A stretch of DNA of 61,210 nucleotides. Source: Leisingera aquaemixtae (GTDB lineage Bacteria > Pseudomonadota > Alphaproteobacteria > Rhodobacterales > Rhodobacteraceae). The position numbers and the translations under genes are program-made. The stretch is from positions 1 to 61,210 of the forward strand of contig NZ_CYSR01000005.1 in the NCBI RefSeq assembly GCF_001458395.1. The letters run 5' to 3'. Shown piece by piece: positions 50,728 to 60,672 of this stretch. Every line of letters starts with the position of its first letter. Within the stretch, counting starts at the first letter, position 1. A model generated the notes under the pieces. The model ran no database searches and was not told where the DNA came from. It was given only the letters and a program-made list of their open reading frames with translations.

Positions 50728-53088
50728 ATGAACGAACTTCCCAACAAGAAAAGCTCCAGTTTAGCAGACGAAGACAAATTTGTTTGCCCGATGCATCCGC
50801 ACATTCGGAGCTCTGAAACTGAAAGCTGCCCGATTTGCGGCATGCACCTTGTCCCAGAAACTGGCAAGGAAACGGCCAGTCATGATCACCACCATGGGCA
50901 CGCAGCTTTCGGGCATGGAAAAACTGCTCTGAGTGGAGGTTATGACAAGGTTCCCATTGGCTGGGAAGGCCCTGTGTATACTTGCCCAATGCACCCGGAA
51001 GTTCGGCAAACCGAACCGGGCGCGTGCCCTCTTTGCGGGATGGGGCTGGAGCGAGAAGCAGGTTCTGCTGCGGAGGAGGGGCCAAACCCAGAACTCACCG
51101 ATTTCACCCGGCGGCTCTGGGCCGGTGCGATACTTACAGTTCCACTATTGGTTCTTACCATGGGGCCCTTTGCCGGCCTGGCAGGTGTCCGGGATATTTT
51201 CGGGGAACGTAACACACTCTGGATTGAACTGCTTCTTGGCTCGCCGGTTGTCTGGTGGAGCGGCTGGCCGTTTCTTGTTCGCGGCTGGAACTCGTTCCGC
51301 ACCATGAACCTCAATATGTTCAGCTTGATCAGCATGGGAGTGGCGGCGGCCTGGCTATTCAGCGTTGCAGCAGTACTTGCACCGGGCATGTTCCCTGACG
51401 GCTTCCGTGACGCCGAAGGGCATGTCGGCGTCTATTTTGAGGCTGCGGCAGTGATTGTCACGCTTGTTCTGTTGGGGCAGGTGATGGAATTGCGGGCCCG
51501 GGAAGGGACCGGGCGGGCGATCCGTGCGCTACTGGATATGGCGCCCAAGACCGCACGGGTGATCCGCATCGGTGGACAGGAAGAAGAGATCCCCCTGGAT
51601 GAGGTGCAGGTGGGAGACCGGCTGAGGGTAAGGCCGGGAGACAAGGTGCCGGTGGACGGCACGGTGTTGGAGGGACGTTCCTCGGTCGACGAAAGCATGA
51701 TTTCCGGAGAGCCTGTCCCGGTCGAGAAGGTCGAGGGTTCCAGTGTTACAGGTGCGACGATCAATGGCACCGGGTCATTGGTGATTGAAGCCACGAGAGT
51801 CGGGGCCGACACGATGTTGTCCCAGATCGTCGATATGGTGGCTAAGGCGCAGAAAAGCCGCGCACCAATCCAGAAGTATGCCGACAAGGTGGCAGGCTGG
51901 TTTGTTCCGGCCGTGATTGCTGTTGCGGTTCTGGCTTTTGCCGGATGGGCGATCTGGGGTCCGGCTCCTGCGCTGAGCTATGGCCTGGTCGCGGCGGTCG
52001 CCGTATTGATCATCGCCTGTCCCTGCGCGCTTGGCTTGGCGACGCCGATGTCGATCATGACCGCGACCGGCCGGGGTGCGCAGGCCGGTGTGCTCATCAA
52101 GAACGCCGAGGCGCTTGAGCGGTTCGAAAAGGTGGACACGCTGATTGTCGACAAGACAGGTACCCTGACCGAGGGCAAGCCGCGCCTGATCGCGGTTGTG
52201 CCCGAGCCGGGCCATGAAGAAGCAGAAGTGCTGCGGCTGGCGGCGACGTTGGAGAAAGGCTCGGAGCACCCTTTGGCCGAGGCCATCGTGACCGGAGCGC
52301 TGGAACGGGGCATCAAACTCGGTGAGGCCACGGAATTTGATGCAGTCACCGGGAAGGGGGTGCAGGGGCGTGTGGACGGCCATGCGGTGGCGCTTGGCAA
52401 CCTCCGCCTGGTAGCGGACCTGGGGCTGGAGGCTGCCGGTCTTGCTTCTACGGCCGATGCCCGTCGGGATCAGGGTGAAACCGTAATGTTCGTGGTACTA
52501 TATGGCGCCGTGGCCGGCCTGGCGGCCGTTGCCGATCCGGTGAAGGAAACGACCCCTTCCGCGCTGAAGGCGCTGCATGATCTGGGCTTCCGCATCATCA
52601 TGGCCACCGGCGACAATGAGCGCACGGCCCGCGCCGTGGCCGGGAAGCTGGGTATCGACGAGATCCGCGCGGATGTGCTGCCGCAGGACAAAGCCCGAAT
52701 TATCCGCGAGTTGCAGGAACAGGGGTGCAGCGTCGCCATGGCCGGGGACGGCGTGAATGACGCGCCCGCGCTGGCACAGGCGGATGTCGGTATCGCCATG
52801 GGCACCGGCGCCGACGTGGCCATCGAAAGTGCGGGTTTCACTCTGGTCAAGGGCAACCTGGACGGCATTGTGCGGGCCCGGCGCTTGGCGCGCGCGACCA
52901 TGCGCAACATCCGCCAGAACCTGTTCTTTGCGTTGATCTACAATGCCTCCGGGGTGCCGGTCGCGGCCGGGGTACTGTTTCCGTTCTTCGGCATTCTGAT
53001 CAGTCCGATGTTTGCCGCTTTTGCAATGAGCGCGTCATCAGTTTCCGTGGTGCTCAATTCCCTGCGCCTACGCGGGGTAAAGATATGA
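50728..53088 (+). CDS. copA: Copper-transporting P1B-type ATPase with tandem heavy-metal-binding domains
   Basis: A 786-residue metal-exporting ATPase. Two CPMHP…CPICGM-type heavy-metal-binding domains (about 20-45 and 85-115) flank a His-rich linker ([14 protein letters not shown]). Eight membrane helices follow the P1B plan with transmembrane metal site CPCALG, phosphorylation site DKTGTLT, HP motif [11 protein letters not shown]-binding [10 protein letters not shown] and hinge [10 protein letters not shown]. The final helix has [17 protein letters not shown] plus the NAS-Y and SxxS patterns indicate Cu+ or Ag+ export. ATG at 50728 has AAGGG upstream; 50695 is an alternative. Confidence 0.93.
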   Translation: MNELPNKKSSSLADEDKFVCPMHPHIRSSETESCPICGMHLVPETGKETASHDHHHGHAAFGHGKTALSGGYDKVPIGWEGPVYTCPMHPEVRQTEPGACPLCGMGLEREAGSAAEEGPNPELTDFTRRLWAGAILTVPLLVLTMGPFAGLAGVRDIFGERNTLWIELLLGSPVVWWSGWPFLVRGWNSFRTMNLNMFSLISMGVAAAWLFSVAAVLAPGMFPDGFRDAEGHVGVYFEAAAVIVTLVLLGQVMELRAREGTGRAIRALLDMAPKTARVIRIGGQEEEIPLDEVQVGDRLRVRPGDKVPVDGTVLEGRSSVDESMISGEPVPVEKVEGSSVTGATINGTGSLVIEATRVGADTMLSQIVDMVAKAQKSRAPIQKYADKVAGWFVPAVIAVAVLAFAGWAIWGPAPALSYGLVAAVAVLIIACPCALGLATPMSIMTATGRGAQAGVLIKNAEALERFEKVDTLIVDKTGTLTEGKPRLIAVVPEPGHEEAEVLRLAATLEKGSEHPLAEAIVTGALERGIKLGEATEFDAVTGKGVQGRVDGHAVALGNLRLVADLGLEAAGLASTADARRDQGETVMFVVLYGAVAGLAAVADPVKETTPSALKALHDLGFRIIMATGDNERTARAVAGKLGIDEIRADVLPQDKARIIRELQEQGCSVAMAGDGVNDAPALAQADVGIAMGTGADVAIESAGFTLVKGNLDGIVRARRLARATMRNIRQNLFFALIYNASGVPVAAGVLFPFFGILISPMFAAFAMSASSVSVVLNSLRLRGVKI

Positions 53089-53333
53089 CCGGGCATACTC
53101 TCCTTTTCCTCGCCTCTCTGTACGGTGTTGCAAGCGCAGCCAGGTATGGTCGCCGCGTTCAGAGCCAGACGGCCGCAGGCAGCTGTTTCGACACTAGGCG
53201 AGTGAACAGCCGGGGCCGGGCCGTGAGCGGAGAGCGTGGTGGTGCAGGAGGTTGGGGAGGCCCGCGCCGGATCTCAGGCGCAAAAGCAAACCGCAATGAA
53301 ACCAGGCAATTAGTTCATAGGAGCCCGCGATGA
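53085..53333 (+). CDS. Small hypothetical protein, doubtful
   Basis: An 82-codon frame whose ATG overlaps the copA stop by four bases and whose end overlaps the permease start. The first 20 residues look like a signal sequence ([19 protein letters not shown]); the rest is basic, Gly/Arg-rich and featureless. The overlap geometry is the only strong support. Confidence 0.3.
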   Translation: MTGHTLLFLASLYGVASAARYGRRVQSQTAAGSCFDTRRVNSRGRAVSGERGGAGGWGGPRRISGAKANRNETRQLVHRSPR

Positions 53334-54715
53334 GCGAGGAAGGTGAAGGACACCCCCAGGCCGCGGACTATAGGTCCGGGTCGATTTCCCTGACCGGGGC
53401 TGTTTCGATGGGCACCGGCGTGATGATCGGGGCTGGAATCTTTGCGCTAACGGGGCAGATTGCGGGGTTGGCTGGGCCCTGGTTCCCTCTGTCGTTCGCC
53501 GCAGGTGCGCTGGTCACGATGTTCAGCGCCTACAGCTATATTGCGATGTCCAACGCCTGGCCCTCCGCCGGCGGAATCGCGATGATCCTGACCAAGGCAT
53601 ATGGTCCGGGTACGGTGGCGGCTGCGGCCTCGGTTCTTATGGCGCTGTCGATGGTGATCAACGAAAGCCTGGTGGCGCGCACCTTTGCGACTTACGCGCT
53701 TCGGCCTTTCGGTATCGATGGCGGACCGTTGGTGCCGTTAATCGGCGTGGCGCTGATCGTCTTCGCGTATATGGTCAATGTTTCCGGAAACCGTTCGGTC
53801 GGTCGCTGGTCGATGGTGATGGCCGCCGTAAAGATCGCAGGGATCGCGTTGTTCGGCATTGCGGCACTCTGGGCCAGCGGCGGTGAATGGCAATCAGGGA
53901 ACGGCGGTGCAGAAACCAGCGGACTGGGCTTCGCTGCCTCGGTGGCCCTGTCCATCCTGGCGTTCAAGGGCTTCACCACGATAACCAACAGCGGTGCTGA
54001 AATCACCGATCCGCACCGCAGTGTCGGCAGGACTATCCTGATCTCAATCGCCATTTGTACCGCAGTGTATCTGCTGGTGGCCTTGGCTGTCGGCGCCAGC
54101 CTCAGCACAGAGGAGATCCGTGCAGCGCAGGATTACGCCCTTGCCGAGGCCGCGGGCCCGGTGCTCGGGCAGGTTGGCTTCTACCTGACCGTGGCACTGG
54201 CGATGGTGGCAACTGCGTCGGGGCTGATCGCCAGTATCTTCGCCGTTTCCCGCATGCTCACCATGCTGACCGACATGGAGATGATCCCGCACAGCCATTT
54301 CGGCATGTCCGGCTCCATCCGGTCGCACATGCTGATTTATACCGTGTTTGTTGCCGGTGCATTGACCGTGCTGTTTGACCTTGGGCGCATCGCCTCGCTG
54401 GGGGCGTTCTTCTATCTGGTCATGGATATGGCAGTGCATTGGGGCGTCTGGCGGAACTTGCGGCACAAGATCGAAGTGCGTGGCTGGGTCCTGCTGATTG
54501 CATTGGCTCTCGACGCGGCGGTTCTGGCGGCATTTTCAGCGATCAAGTGGCAGTCGGATCCATTGATTGTGGTGATTGCCCTGGCGGCCATCGCCTTGGT
54601 GCTGCTGGCTGAGCGGTTGTTTCTTGCCCGCAACGGGCAGCGCGACAATGCAGTCGGCACACACAGCCAACACCCCCAGCCATCTGAACATAAAGAAGAA
54701 AGGAACCTGCAATGA
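53330..54715 (+). CDS. APC-superfamily amino acid permease
   Basis: A 461-residue inner-membrane transporter with about 12 hydrophobic segments. The first helix region has the APC signature GTGVMIGAGIFALTG, and later blocks include AYSYIAMSNAWPSAGGIAMILTKAYGPG and FKGFTTITNSGAEITDPHRSVGR. The substrate is unknown; amino acid, polyamine or metal-linked transport are possible. AGGAG precedes the ATG; the stop overlaps the next gene by four bases. Confidence 0.85.
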   Translation: MSEEGEGHPQAADYRSGSISLTGAVSMGTGVMIGAGIFALTGQIAGLAGPWFPLSFAAGALVTMFSAYSYIAMSNAWPSAGGIAMILTKAYGPGTVAAAASVLMALSMVINESLVARTFATYALRPFGIDGGPLVPLIGVALIVFAYMVNVSGNRSVGRWSMVMAAVKIAGIALFGIAALWASGGEWQSGNGGAETSGLGFAASVALSILAFKGFTTITNSGAEITDPHRSVGRTILISIAICTAVYLLVALAVGASLSTEEIRAAQDYALAEAAGPVLGQVGFYLTVALAMVATASGLIASIFAVSRMLTMLTDMEMIPHSHFGMSGSIRSHMLIYTVFVAGALTVLFDLGRIASLGAFFYLVMDMAVHWGVWRNLRHKIEVRGWVLLIALALDAAVLAAFSAIKWQSDPLIVVIALAAIALVLLAERLFLARNGQRDNAVGTHSQHPQPSEHKEERNLQ

Positions 54716-55002
54716 GTAGCGAAACCGGACAGGACAGCATCGTTCGAAACACCCCGAAGCCATCCATCTGGCGCAAATGGGGGCCATTGGCTGGGTCACT
54801 TGCCCTTGGCGCACTTGTACTGGGATGGGAATACCGTGAGTTCGTATTGCCGCTTATCTGGTCGCCGGCCTCACTTTTGGTTGCCTGCCTGGCAATGCAT
54901 TTCTTGATGCACCGGGGGCATCGGGGCCACGCGGGGACACACAGTTCCGGAAGGCGCGAAAAGGAAGGGGAGGGCGCAGATGGGCCCGGCGATCCATCAT
55001 AA
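54712..55002 (+). CDS. DUF2933-type small membrane protein
   Basis: A 96-residue protein with two hydrophobic segments (PLAGSLALGALVLGWEYRE, then IWSPASLLVACLAMHFLMH) and a His-rich cytoplasmic end (HRGHRGHAGTHSSG). The helix-His arrangement matches DUF2933 proteins found beside copper and other metal ATPases. ATG overlaps the permease stop by four bases. The next 320 bases before the Rieske gene hold no recognised gene. Confidence 0.7.
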   Translation: MSSETGQDSIVRNTPKPSIWRKWGPLAGSLALGALVLGWEYREFVLPLIWSPASLLVACLAMHFLMHRGHRGHAGTHSSGRREKEGEGADGPGDPS

Positions 55003-55321
55003 GGGTCATCTCCGGGCGCTGTATCGGGTCAATTTTGGAGAGCGGTCCGTTGCTCCCGGGCCAACGGGGGCGGTGTGCCGGACCGTCTTGAGCTCCCGTC
55101 CGGGACCGACGGACAGATGGATGGGTGCCGTCTCACGGCATCTTGAAAGTAAGCGGAAGCTCCTTCGAAAATTGCCATACCCAGACATGGGATGAGCACG
55201 ATGCGTCGCCAAGGCGAAGCCAATCGAAGCACAAAAAGGACTGGAGAGGGGGGCACTATGACAGTTGGGCACAGCCGCTGAAGCTCGCCCGGCTGTCACT
55301 CAAATGGAAGGGAGATTGACA

Positions 55322-55870
55322 ATGGTACAGGACAATGCCCATCCGGAACATTCCGGCCCCGGCACCCGGCGCGACATCCTTTACTATGCAACGGGAGGGA
55401 CCGCAGCCGTGGCAGCAGGAGCCGTCGTCTGGCCACTGATCGACAGCATGAACCCGAGTGCAGATGTATCGGCGCTTTCGGTTGTGCAGGTCGACCTTGA
55501 GGGTGTCGAGCCAGGCAGCCGGATCACGTTGAAATGGAAAGGCAAACCCGTCTTCATCGACCACCGGACCGAAGTCCGGATTGCTCAGGCGCGCGCGGAT
55601 GACGCAGAGACGCTGATAGATCCGGAATTGGACGCCGAGCGGGTACAGAAGCCCGAGTGGCTGATAGTGGTCGGCGTGTGTACTCACTTGGGCTGTATCC
55701 CGTTAGGCCAGGGAAGTGGCGATCCGACTGGCGGATACGGGGGATGGTTTTGCCCCTGTCACGGCTCGCACTATGATACTTCCGGCCGTATCCGAAAGGG
55801 CCCGGCTCCGCGCAACCTGGATGTGCCGACCTACGAATTTGTTACCGACACGCTGGTGAAGATCGGCTGA
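55322..55870 (+). CDS. petA: Rieske iron-sulfur protein (petA-like), orphan copy
   Basis: A 182-residue protein of the cytochrome bc1 Rieske family: Tat-like leader region ([20 protein letters not shown], one membrane anchor), then the Rieske fold with the cluster motifs CTHLGC and CPCHGSHYD. Length and layout match ubiquinol-cytochrome c reductase iron-sulfur subunits. The ATG at 55322 has AAGGGAG upstream. No cytochrome b or c1 genes are adjacent, so this is an extra copy or works with another partner in copper stress. Confidence 0.88.
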   Translation: MVQDNAHPEHSGPGTRRDILYYATGGTAAVAAGAVVWPLIDSMNPSADVSALSVVQVDLEGVEPGSRITLKWKGKPVFIDHRTEVRIAQARADDAETLIDPELDAERVQKPEWLIVVGVCTHLGCIPLGQGSGDPTGGYGGWFCPCHGSHYDTSGRIRKGPAPRNLDVPTYEFVTDTLVKIG

Positions 55871-56018
55871 TGCCGCGGAATTCTGCTGTGGTGCTTTTGC
55901 CTGTTGTGCGAAGGGCAACGGAACTGTCGAAGGACTGATGGCTGCCCGGAAGGCGCTGGCGAAACCATGGCTTGTCCGGCAGCGGAAACGCGGGAAAAAT
56001 GTGTCCCTAGCCAAAAAC

Positions 56019-56045
56019 AAGGGTGCCGCAGTTAGCGGCACCCTT
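56019..56045. terminator. Bidirectional terminator hairpin between Rieske gene and copZ
   Basis: AAGGGTGCCGC (56019-56029) and GCGGCACCCTT (56035-56045) pair perfectly around a five-base loop, between convergent genes; it ends nine bases past the copZ stop and fits a two-way terminator. Confidence 0.8.
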
Positions 56046-56053
56046 GAACAGTG

Positions 56054-56251
56054 TCAGCAAACTTCGGACGCGTAGCCTTCCGCTTTGAGCGCCGCCTGGA
56101 TGCTCTCACGAGCAGCTTTGCTTTCGATCCGGACTTTCCGCGCACCCATATCAAACTCCAGTGTCGCGCTGCTGTCCAGGTTGGTGACTGCTTTCTCAAT
56201 TGCCGCTTTGCAATGGCCGCAGCTCATGTCGTTGATCTTGAATGTGATCAT
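56054..56251 (-). CDS. copZ: Copper chaperone CopZ (HMA domain)
   Basis: A 65-residue single HMA domain with the metal-binding motif MSCGHCKAAIEKAV near the N-terminus and the domain end EGYASEVC. It carries Cu+ in the cytoplasm to the P-type ATPase. Divergent from the second copA, with MerR-type promoters for each between them. AAGGAGA precedes the ATG. Confidence 0.93.
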   Translation of the reverse strand: MITFKINDMSCGHCKAAIEKAVTNLDSSATLEFDMGARKVRIESKAARESIQAALKAEGYASEVC

Positions 56252-56278
56252 GCTTGGTTCTCCTTGGTTCCCTGCCTG

Positions 56279-56309
56279 CTGCTACCGGATTACCGCGCGG
56301 TAAGGTCAA
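56279..56309 (-). promoter_or_regulatory. MerR/CueR-type promoter of copZ
   Basis: On the minus strand a -35 TTGACC (56309-56304) and a -10-like TAGCAG (56284-56279) are 19 bases apart, the long spacing activated by MerR-family proteins. The spacer begins with the 14-base palindrome TTACCGCGCGGTAA (56290-56303). The cueR gene lies downstream of the divergent copA. Confidence 0.6.
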
Positions 56310-56370
56310 GCCGGCAATGCACTGTCAATCACCGGATGAAATTTTCGCAAGCAGCCAGAGTGAACGACCC

Positions 56371-56401
56371 TTGACCTTCCAGTCACTGGAAGCTCCATTT
56401 T
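56371..56401 (+). promoter_or_regulatory. MerR/CueR-type promoter of the second copA
   Basis: TTGACC (56371-56376) is followed at 19 bases by CATTTT (56396-56401). The spacer carries the dyad CTTCCAGTCACTGGAAG, very like CueR operators (ACCTTCC…GGAAGG). The layout matches copper-activated copA promoters. Confidence 0.75.
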
Positions 56402-56429
56402 GCTGCAAACAACCAGCTTTGGTGATGAA

Positions 56430-58940
56430 ATGACACAGAACGAAACAGTCCGATTCCAAGTTGAAGGCATGAGCTGCGCATCCTGCGTGGAACGCGTGGA
56501 ACGCGCGCTGCAGGCCTTGCCCGAAGTCACTGGTGCCACGGTCAATCTCGCGAACGAGACTGCGCAGGTCAGCCACGACGGGTCGCTCTCTGCCGCTGGC
56601 CTAGCTGCAGTGCTGAAGGAGGCCGGATATCCCGCTGTGACCGATGAAGCCACACTGGAAGTCCAAAACATGACCTGCGCCTCCTGTGTCGGCCGCGTGG
56701 AACGGGCACTGAAGGAGGGAGCGGGGGTTTTGGACGCCGCCGTTAACCTGGCCACTGAAACCGCGACGGTGCGGTTTGCAGCAGGCGCCACGACACCTGC
56801 CGAACTTGCAGCGCTGGCTACGGCAGCTGGGTATCCCGCGCAGCCGAAATCAAGTGAGCAGAACAACGCAGAAAAGCGCAAAGCTGAGGAAACCCGGCAA
56901 CTGGCCCGGCGGACGCTCTTTGCGGCCGTTCTTGCCCTGCCGGTGTTCCTGATCGAGATGGGCAGCCATGTGATTCCAGGCATGCATGAATTCGTAGCGG
57001 GCGCAATCGGAATGCAGACCAGCTATCTACTGCAATTCCTGTTGACCACAATCGTCCTGTTCGGGCCGGGCCTACAATTCTACACCAAGGGCTTTCCGGC
57101 CCTCCTCAAAGGCGCGCCTGACATGAATTCGCTGGTGGCGCTGGGCACATCGGCGGCCTACGGGTTCTCGCTGGTGTCGACTTTCGCGCCCTCATGGCTG
57201 CCTTCGGGGACGGCCAATGTCTATTACGAGGCCGCCGCAGTGATCGTCGTGCTGATCCTGCTGGGCCGGCTGCTGGAAGCCCGGGCCAAGGGCCGCACGG
57301 GCGAGGCGATCCGTAAACTTGTCGGGCTGCAGGCGAAAACCGCACGGGTTGAGCGTGGCGGCGAAATTGAGGAGCGCGCGGTCGAGGACATCGCGGTGGG
57401 CGATATCATCCACGTGCGACCGGGCGAAAAGATCGCGGTCGATGGGGTGGTTTTGAGCGGCTCCTCCTATGTCGATGAAAGCATGATCACAGGTGAGCCC
57501 ATTCCAGTGCAGAAAACCGAAGGCTCCGAGCTCGTAGGTGCCACTGTGAACGGAACCGGCGCTTTGACTTTCCAGGCGGCGAAGGTGGGCAGTGACACGA
57601 TGCTGGCTCAGATTATTCGGATGGTCGAGCAGGCGCAGGGCGCGAAGCTTCCGATCCAGGGGCTGGTGGACCAGATTACCACCTGGTTCGTGCCCGCCGT
57701 AATAGCGGTTGCGGCGTTGACCGTCGCTGCCTGGTTTCTGTTCGGCCCCGAGCCCGCGCTCAGCCTCGCTTTGGTCGCAGGGGTGGCGGTACTGATTATC
57801 GCCTGCCCCTGTGCAATGGGCCTTGCGACACCGACCTCGATCATGGTTGGAACCGGCCGTGCCGCCGAAATGGGCGTGCTGTTCCGCAAGGGAGATGCGC
57901 TGCAGCTGCTGCAGGAAAGCACGGTGGTTGCGCTCGACAAGACCGGCACGCTTACCGCTGGCCGGCCGGAATTGACTGACCTGATCCTGGCCGGGGGTCA
58001 GACCGAAGATGAGGTGCTGCGGCTGGTCGCCGCCGTGGAACAAAGTTCGGAGCATCCAATTGCCAAGGCTATCGTTGCAGCAGCGGAAGCGCGGGAGATC
58101 AAGCTGCCGGACGCCGACAGCTTTGACTCGATCACCGGCTTTGGCGTCCAGGCATCGGTTGGAGGCCGTCAGGTGCTGATCGGCGCGGACCGGTTTATGG
58201 AACGCGAAGGCGTGGATCTTGGTGCGCTGGCCGGGAAAAGCGGTTCGCTGGCCAGCAAGGGCAAGACACCGCTTTACGCTGCTGTTGACGGACAGATTGC
58301 CGCGGTGATTGCCGTGGCCGATCCGGTCAAGCCGACAACGCCTGGTGCCATTGAGGTGCTGCACAGGATGGGCCTCAAGGTTGCTATGATCACCGGCGAC
58401 AACGCCGTGACGGCCCAAGCGATCGCCGACGATCTCGGGATTGACCATGTGGTTGCCGAAGTGCTGCCAGAAGGCAAAGTTGCTGCGCTCAACAACCTGC
58501 GTGCGGATGGCGGCAAGCTGGCCTTTGTCGGGGACGGTATCAATGATGCACCGGCCCTTGCTGCTGCGGACGTAGGTATCGCTATCGGCACTGGAACCGA
58601 TGTGGCTATTGAGACCGCCGATGTCGTGTTGATGTCCGGTGACCTCAATGGAGTTGTCAACGCCTTTGCGGTCAGCCAGCGCACCATGCGCAACATCCGG
58701 GAAAACCTGTTCTGGGCGTTCGGCTACAATACTCTCCTGATCCCTGTCGCAGCGGGGGTGCTATACCCATTCGGTGGGCCGTTGTTGTCACCGGTGCTAG
58801 CAGCAGGCGCTATGGCACTGTCCAGCGTATTTGTTCTGACCAATGCGTTGCGCCTGCGCTGGATTAAGCCAGCGGCAGGAAAGCACCATGTGGTAATCAG
58901 AGGGCCGAAAGCCGCATTGCAGTCCGCGCCGGCTGAATAA
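56430..58940 (+). CDS. copA: Copper-exporting P1B ATPase with two HMA domains
   Basis: An 836-residue Cu+ efflux ATPase. Two N-terminal HMA domains have [14 protein letters not shown] and [14 protein letters not shown]. The core has membrane metal motif CPCAMG, phosphorylation [18 protein letters not shown]-binding [10 protein letters not shown] and [10 protein letters not shown]; the last helices carry the [17 protein letters not shown] metal ligands. It exports Cu+ to the periplasm, with CopZ as donor. The start at 56430 is preferred; ATG at 56400 overlaps the promoter. Expression is probably CueR-dependent. Confidence 0.95.
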   Translation: MTQNETVRFQVEGMSCASCVERVERALQALPEVTGATVNLANETAQVSHDGSLSAAGLAAVLKEAGYPAVTDEATLEVQNMTCASCVGRVERALKEGAGVLDAAVNLATETATVRFAAGATTPAELAALATAAGYPAQPKSSEQNNAEKRKAEETRQLARRTLFAAVLALPVFLIEMGSHVIPGMHEFVAGAIGMQTSYLLQFLLTTIVLFGPGLQFYTKGFPALLKGAPDMNSLVALGTSAAYGFSLVSTFAPSWLPSGTANVYYEAAAVIVVLILLGRLLEARAKGRTGEAIRKLVGLQAKTARVERGGEIEERAVEDIAVGDIIHVRPGEKIAVDGVVLSGSSYVDESMITGEPIPVQKTEGSELVGATVNGTGALTFQAAKVGSDTMLAQIIRMVEQAQGAKLPIQGLVDQITTWFVPAVIAVAALTVAAWFLFGPEPALSLALVAGVAVLIIACPCAMGLATPTSIMVGTGRAAEMGVLFRKGDALQLLQESTVVALDKTGTLTAGRPELTDLILAGGQTEDEVLRLVAAVEQSSEHPIAKAIVAAAEAREIKLPDADSFDSITGFGVQASVGGRQVLIGADRFMEREGVDLGALAGKSGSLASKGKTPLYAAVDGQIAAVIAVADPVKPTTPGAIEVLHRMGLKVAMITGDNAVTAQAIADDLGIDHVVAEVLPEGKVAALNNLRADGGKLAFVGDGINDAPALAAADVGIAIGTGTDVAIETADVVLMSGDLNGVVNAFAVSQRTMRNIRENLFWAFGYNTLLIPVAAGVLYPFGGPLLSPVLAAGAMALSSVFVLTNALRLRWIKPAAGKHHVVIRGPKAALQSAPAE

Positions 58941-58963
58941 GGCTGACCGAAGGGAGAAATAGC

Positions 58964-59365
58964 ATGAATATCGGGGATGTTGCAGAACGGTCGGGCGTGC
59001 CGGCCAAAACCATCCGATATTATGAGGATATCGGATTAGTCAAACCCACGCGCGGTCGCAATGGATATCGCGAATTCGAAGAGCGAGAACTGCACCGTCT
59101 TGCATTTATCGGTCGGGCCCGGTCACTTGGGTTCACGATTGAGGACTGCCGTGACCTATTGGCGCTTTATGATGACGAGTCCCGCGCCAGCGCCGAAGTA
59201 AAGCGCGTTGCGGAACAAAATCTGCAAGAGATCGACGCAAAAATATCAGGTCTGAAAGCCATGCGAGACACACTCAGGTACCTTGTTGAGCAATGCTCTG
59301 GCGACCATCGGCCCGATTGCCCGATCCTGAAATCGCTCAGCAACGGCCCCGCTCACAACTTATGA
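58964..59365 (+). CDS. cueR: Copper-responsive MerR-family regulator CueR
   Basis: A 133-residue MerR-type activator: winged helix (MNIGDVAERSGVPAKTIRYYEDIGLVKP, NGYREF), dimerisation helix, and a C-terminal metal loop CSGDHRPDC whose two cysteines are spaced as in CueR. It would sense Cu+ and activate the copZ and copA promoters. Located 23 bases after copA with a GGGAGA ribosome binding site. Confidence 0.93.
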   Translation: MNIGDVAERSGVPAKTIRYYEDIGLVKPTRGRNGYREFEERELHRLAFIGRARSLGFTIEDCRDLLALYDDESRASAEVKRVAEQNLQEIDAKISGLKAMRDTLRYLVEQCSGDHRPDCPILKSLSNGPAHNL

Positions 59366-59381
59366 CAAAATCAAAGGGCGT

Positions 59382-59399
59382 CCCGCGCTAAACCGCGGG
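59382..59399 (+). terminator. Hairpin after cueR
   Basis: CCCGCG (59382-59387) pairs with CGCGGG (59394-59399) with a six-base loop, 16 bases after the stop codon. Between here and about 59670 there is no recognised gene. Confidence 0.45.
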
Positions 59400-59671
59400 C
59401 ACTAGTGATGGGCCCACAGGGCCGCAAGGGTCATAAAGCCTGTCATGCGCCAGACTACTGCCTGCCGGTCTTAGGCCTGTGATCAGTGTGGAAATTACTT
59501 CGGTCATGCAGCAGCAATCAAGCCAACCTAGGGTACACCCGGCATTAGTCCTCGAAATGCATGTCAAATTTGCTGCGCAGCTCACTCCGGCTAAATTTTC
59601 TGTAGAGTAGTGATCGAAGCCGACCTTGTCTCCAGCCGCTGGCAGACAGGGCTTACCATCTGGAAGCTAGC

Positions 59672-60079
59672 TTGAAAGCAAGCCGGTTAGGCCACATTTT
59701 GCATGATATTATGTGTGAGGCGTCGAGGCATGCACAGTCTCCGAAAGCTGACGGATCTCTGCGGTTGTTTCGCACCCTTCACTTAACTGTTGGTTCTCAA
59801 ATGTTTCCGGTTTCGGTCACCCCTCCCGCGCGGGAAGGTTTGCTGGAAGCAATGCATGCATTGGCGGAATGTTGCGCAAAATCCAGAATTTCCTTAGAGG
59901 CACGGAAATTTGTGCAATTGATGCATCATTCCTGCCTTGACGCGGGCTACTCCCCTTGTGAGAAATGTCCGCATGGCGTGTTTGGCACATATCTTCCGGC
60001 TGGTCAGGGTGGCTGCTGTATTTACAGTGATCCTTGCGCTGGGGTTTTCATTGCCATCCGCTGCGCATTCCCTCGCTGA
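59672..60079 (+). CDS. Hypothetical protein, doubtful
   Basis: A 135-codon frame starting at TTG. It contains LLEAMHALAECCAKSRISLEA and a Cys-rich end (MHHSC, SPCEKCPHG), but it is AT-richer at third positions and overlaps the next frame by about 100 bases. Cys residues could bind metal. May be spurious. Confidence 0.25.
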   Translation: MKASRLGHILHDIMCEASRHAQSPKADGSLRLFRTLHLTVGSQMFPVSVTPPAREGLLEAMHALAECCAKSRISLEARKFVQLMHHSCLDAGYSPCEKCPHGVFGTYLPAGQGGCCIYSDPCAGVFIAIRCAFPR

Positions 60080-60365
60080 CCATCACGGCAATGCTGCGGT
60101 TTCGCAGAATGGGCACAGCCATGCCGATGCTGCCATCTCAGACGTAGCGCATGGCGCTTCCCAGACCGGCGCACACGATTCCCCGGGCGACCCCGGGAAC
60201 GCCGCCGACGCGGGGAACTGCTGCGCAGGTGCCTGTATGGCACTGGCCGTGCTGTCCTTGCAACCGGGTGAGTTTGTCCTGAAGCGCCCTGTCCGTTGGA
60301 AGCTGGCGCATGCTCAGCTGCCCTCCCATCCCCGGCTTGCGCTGCTGCGTCCCCCGAGAACCTGA
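59973..60365 (+). CDS. Small exported His/Cys-rich protein (CopL-like?)
   Basis: A 130-residue protein: membrane or signal segment (VRVAAVFTVILALGFSLPSAA), a His-rich middle (HSLADHHGNAAV, NGHSHADAAI), then a Cys cluster NCCAGACMALAVL and a basic Pro-rich tail. Layout parallels the protein at 45978. Start is uncertain: ATG at 59973 with a weak site. Likely metal binding, and possibly regulatory for downstream efflux genes. Confidence 0.5.
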   Translation: MACLAHIFRLVRVAAVFTVILALGFSLPSAAHSLADHHGNAAVSQNGHSHADAAISDVAHGASQTGAHDSPGDPGNAADAGNCCAGACMALAVLSLQPGEFVLKRPVRWKLAHAQLPSHPRLALLRPPRT

Positions 60366-60447
60366 GTTTCTGAACCGTTTATGCGGGCACTAACCAACTC
60401 CTGCAGGCAAGTGCAGGAAACGTGCAGATATTCCTCAGGAACACCAC

Positions 60448-60672
60448 ATGAAATCTTTCTTTCTGGCCGGGGCGGGTGCCCTGCTGCTGGGGGCGTGCGC
60501 CAAAGCACCGGCGGCGCTGCCTGATACCGCAGCCTTGCAAAGTGCCGCCGCGCAATCCGGCCCTTACCGCACATTGAATTATCAGTCCCCCCTCGCAGGA
60601 TTTGAAACCTACGAGCCGAGCGGCCCCGCGTCCTGGCGCGGCGTCAACGAGCAGCAGCAGGAGCGCCACTGA
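60448..60672 (+). CDS. Small lipoprotein
   Basis: A 74-residue lipoprotein with signal and lipobox LLLGAC (Cys at residue 17), then an Ala/Pro-rich linker and YRTLNYQSPLAGFETYEP. Such small lipoproteins precede outer-membrane efflux genes in copper islands. Its stop overlaps the following start (TGATG). AGGA lies upstream of the ATG. Confidence 0.75.
   Translation: MKSFFLAGAGALLLGACAKAPAALPDTAALQSAAAQSGPYRTLNYQSPLAGFETYEPSGPASWRGVNEQQQERH

Noticed and set aside
55003-55321. Possible small gene between the DUF2933 and Rieske genes
   Set aside because: Only short frames on both strands, without motif or convincing ribosome binding site.
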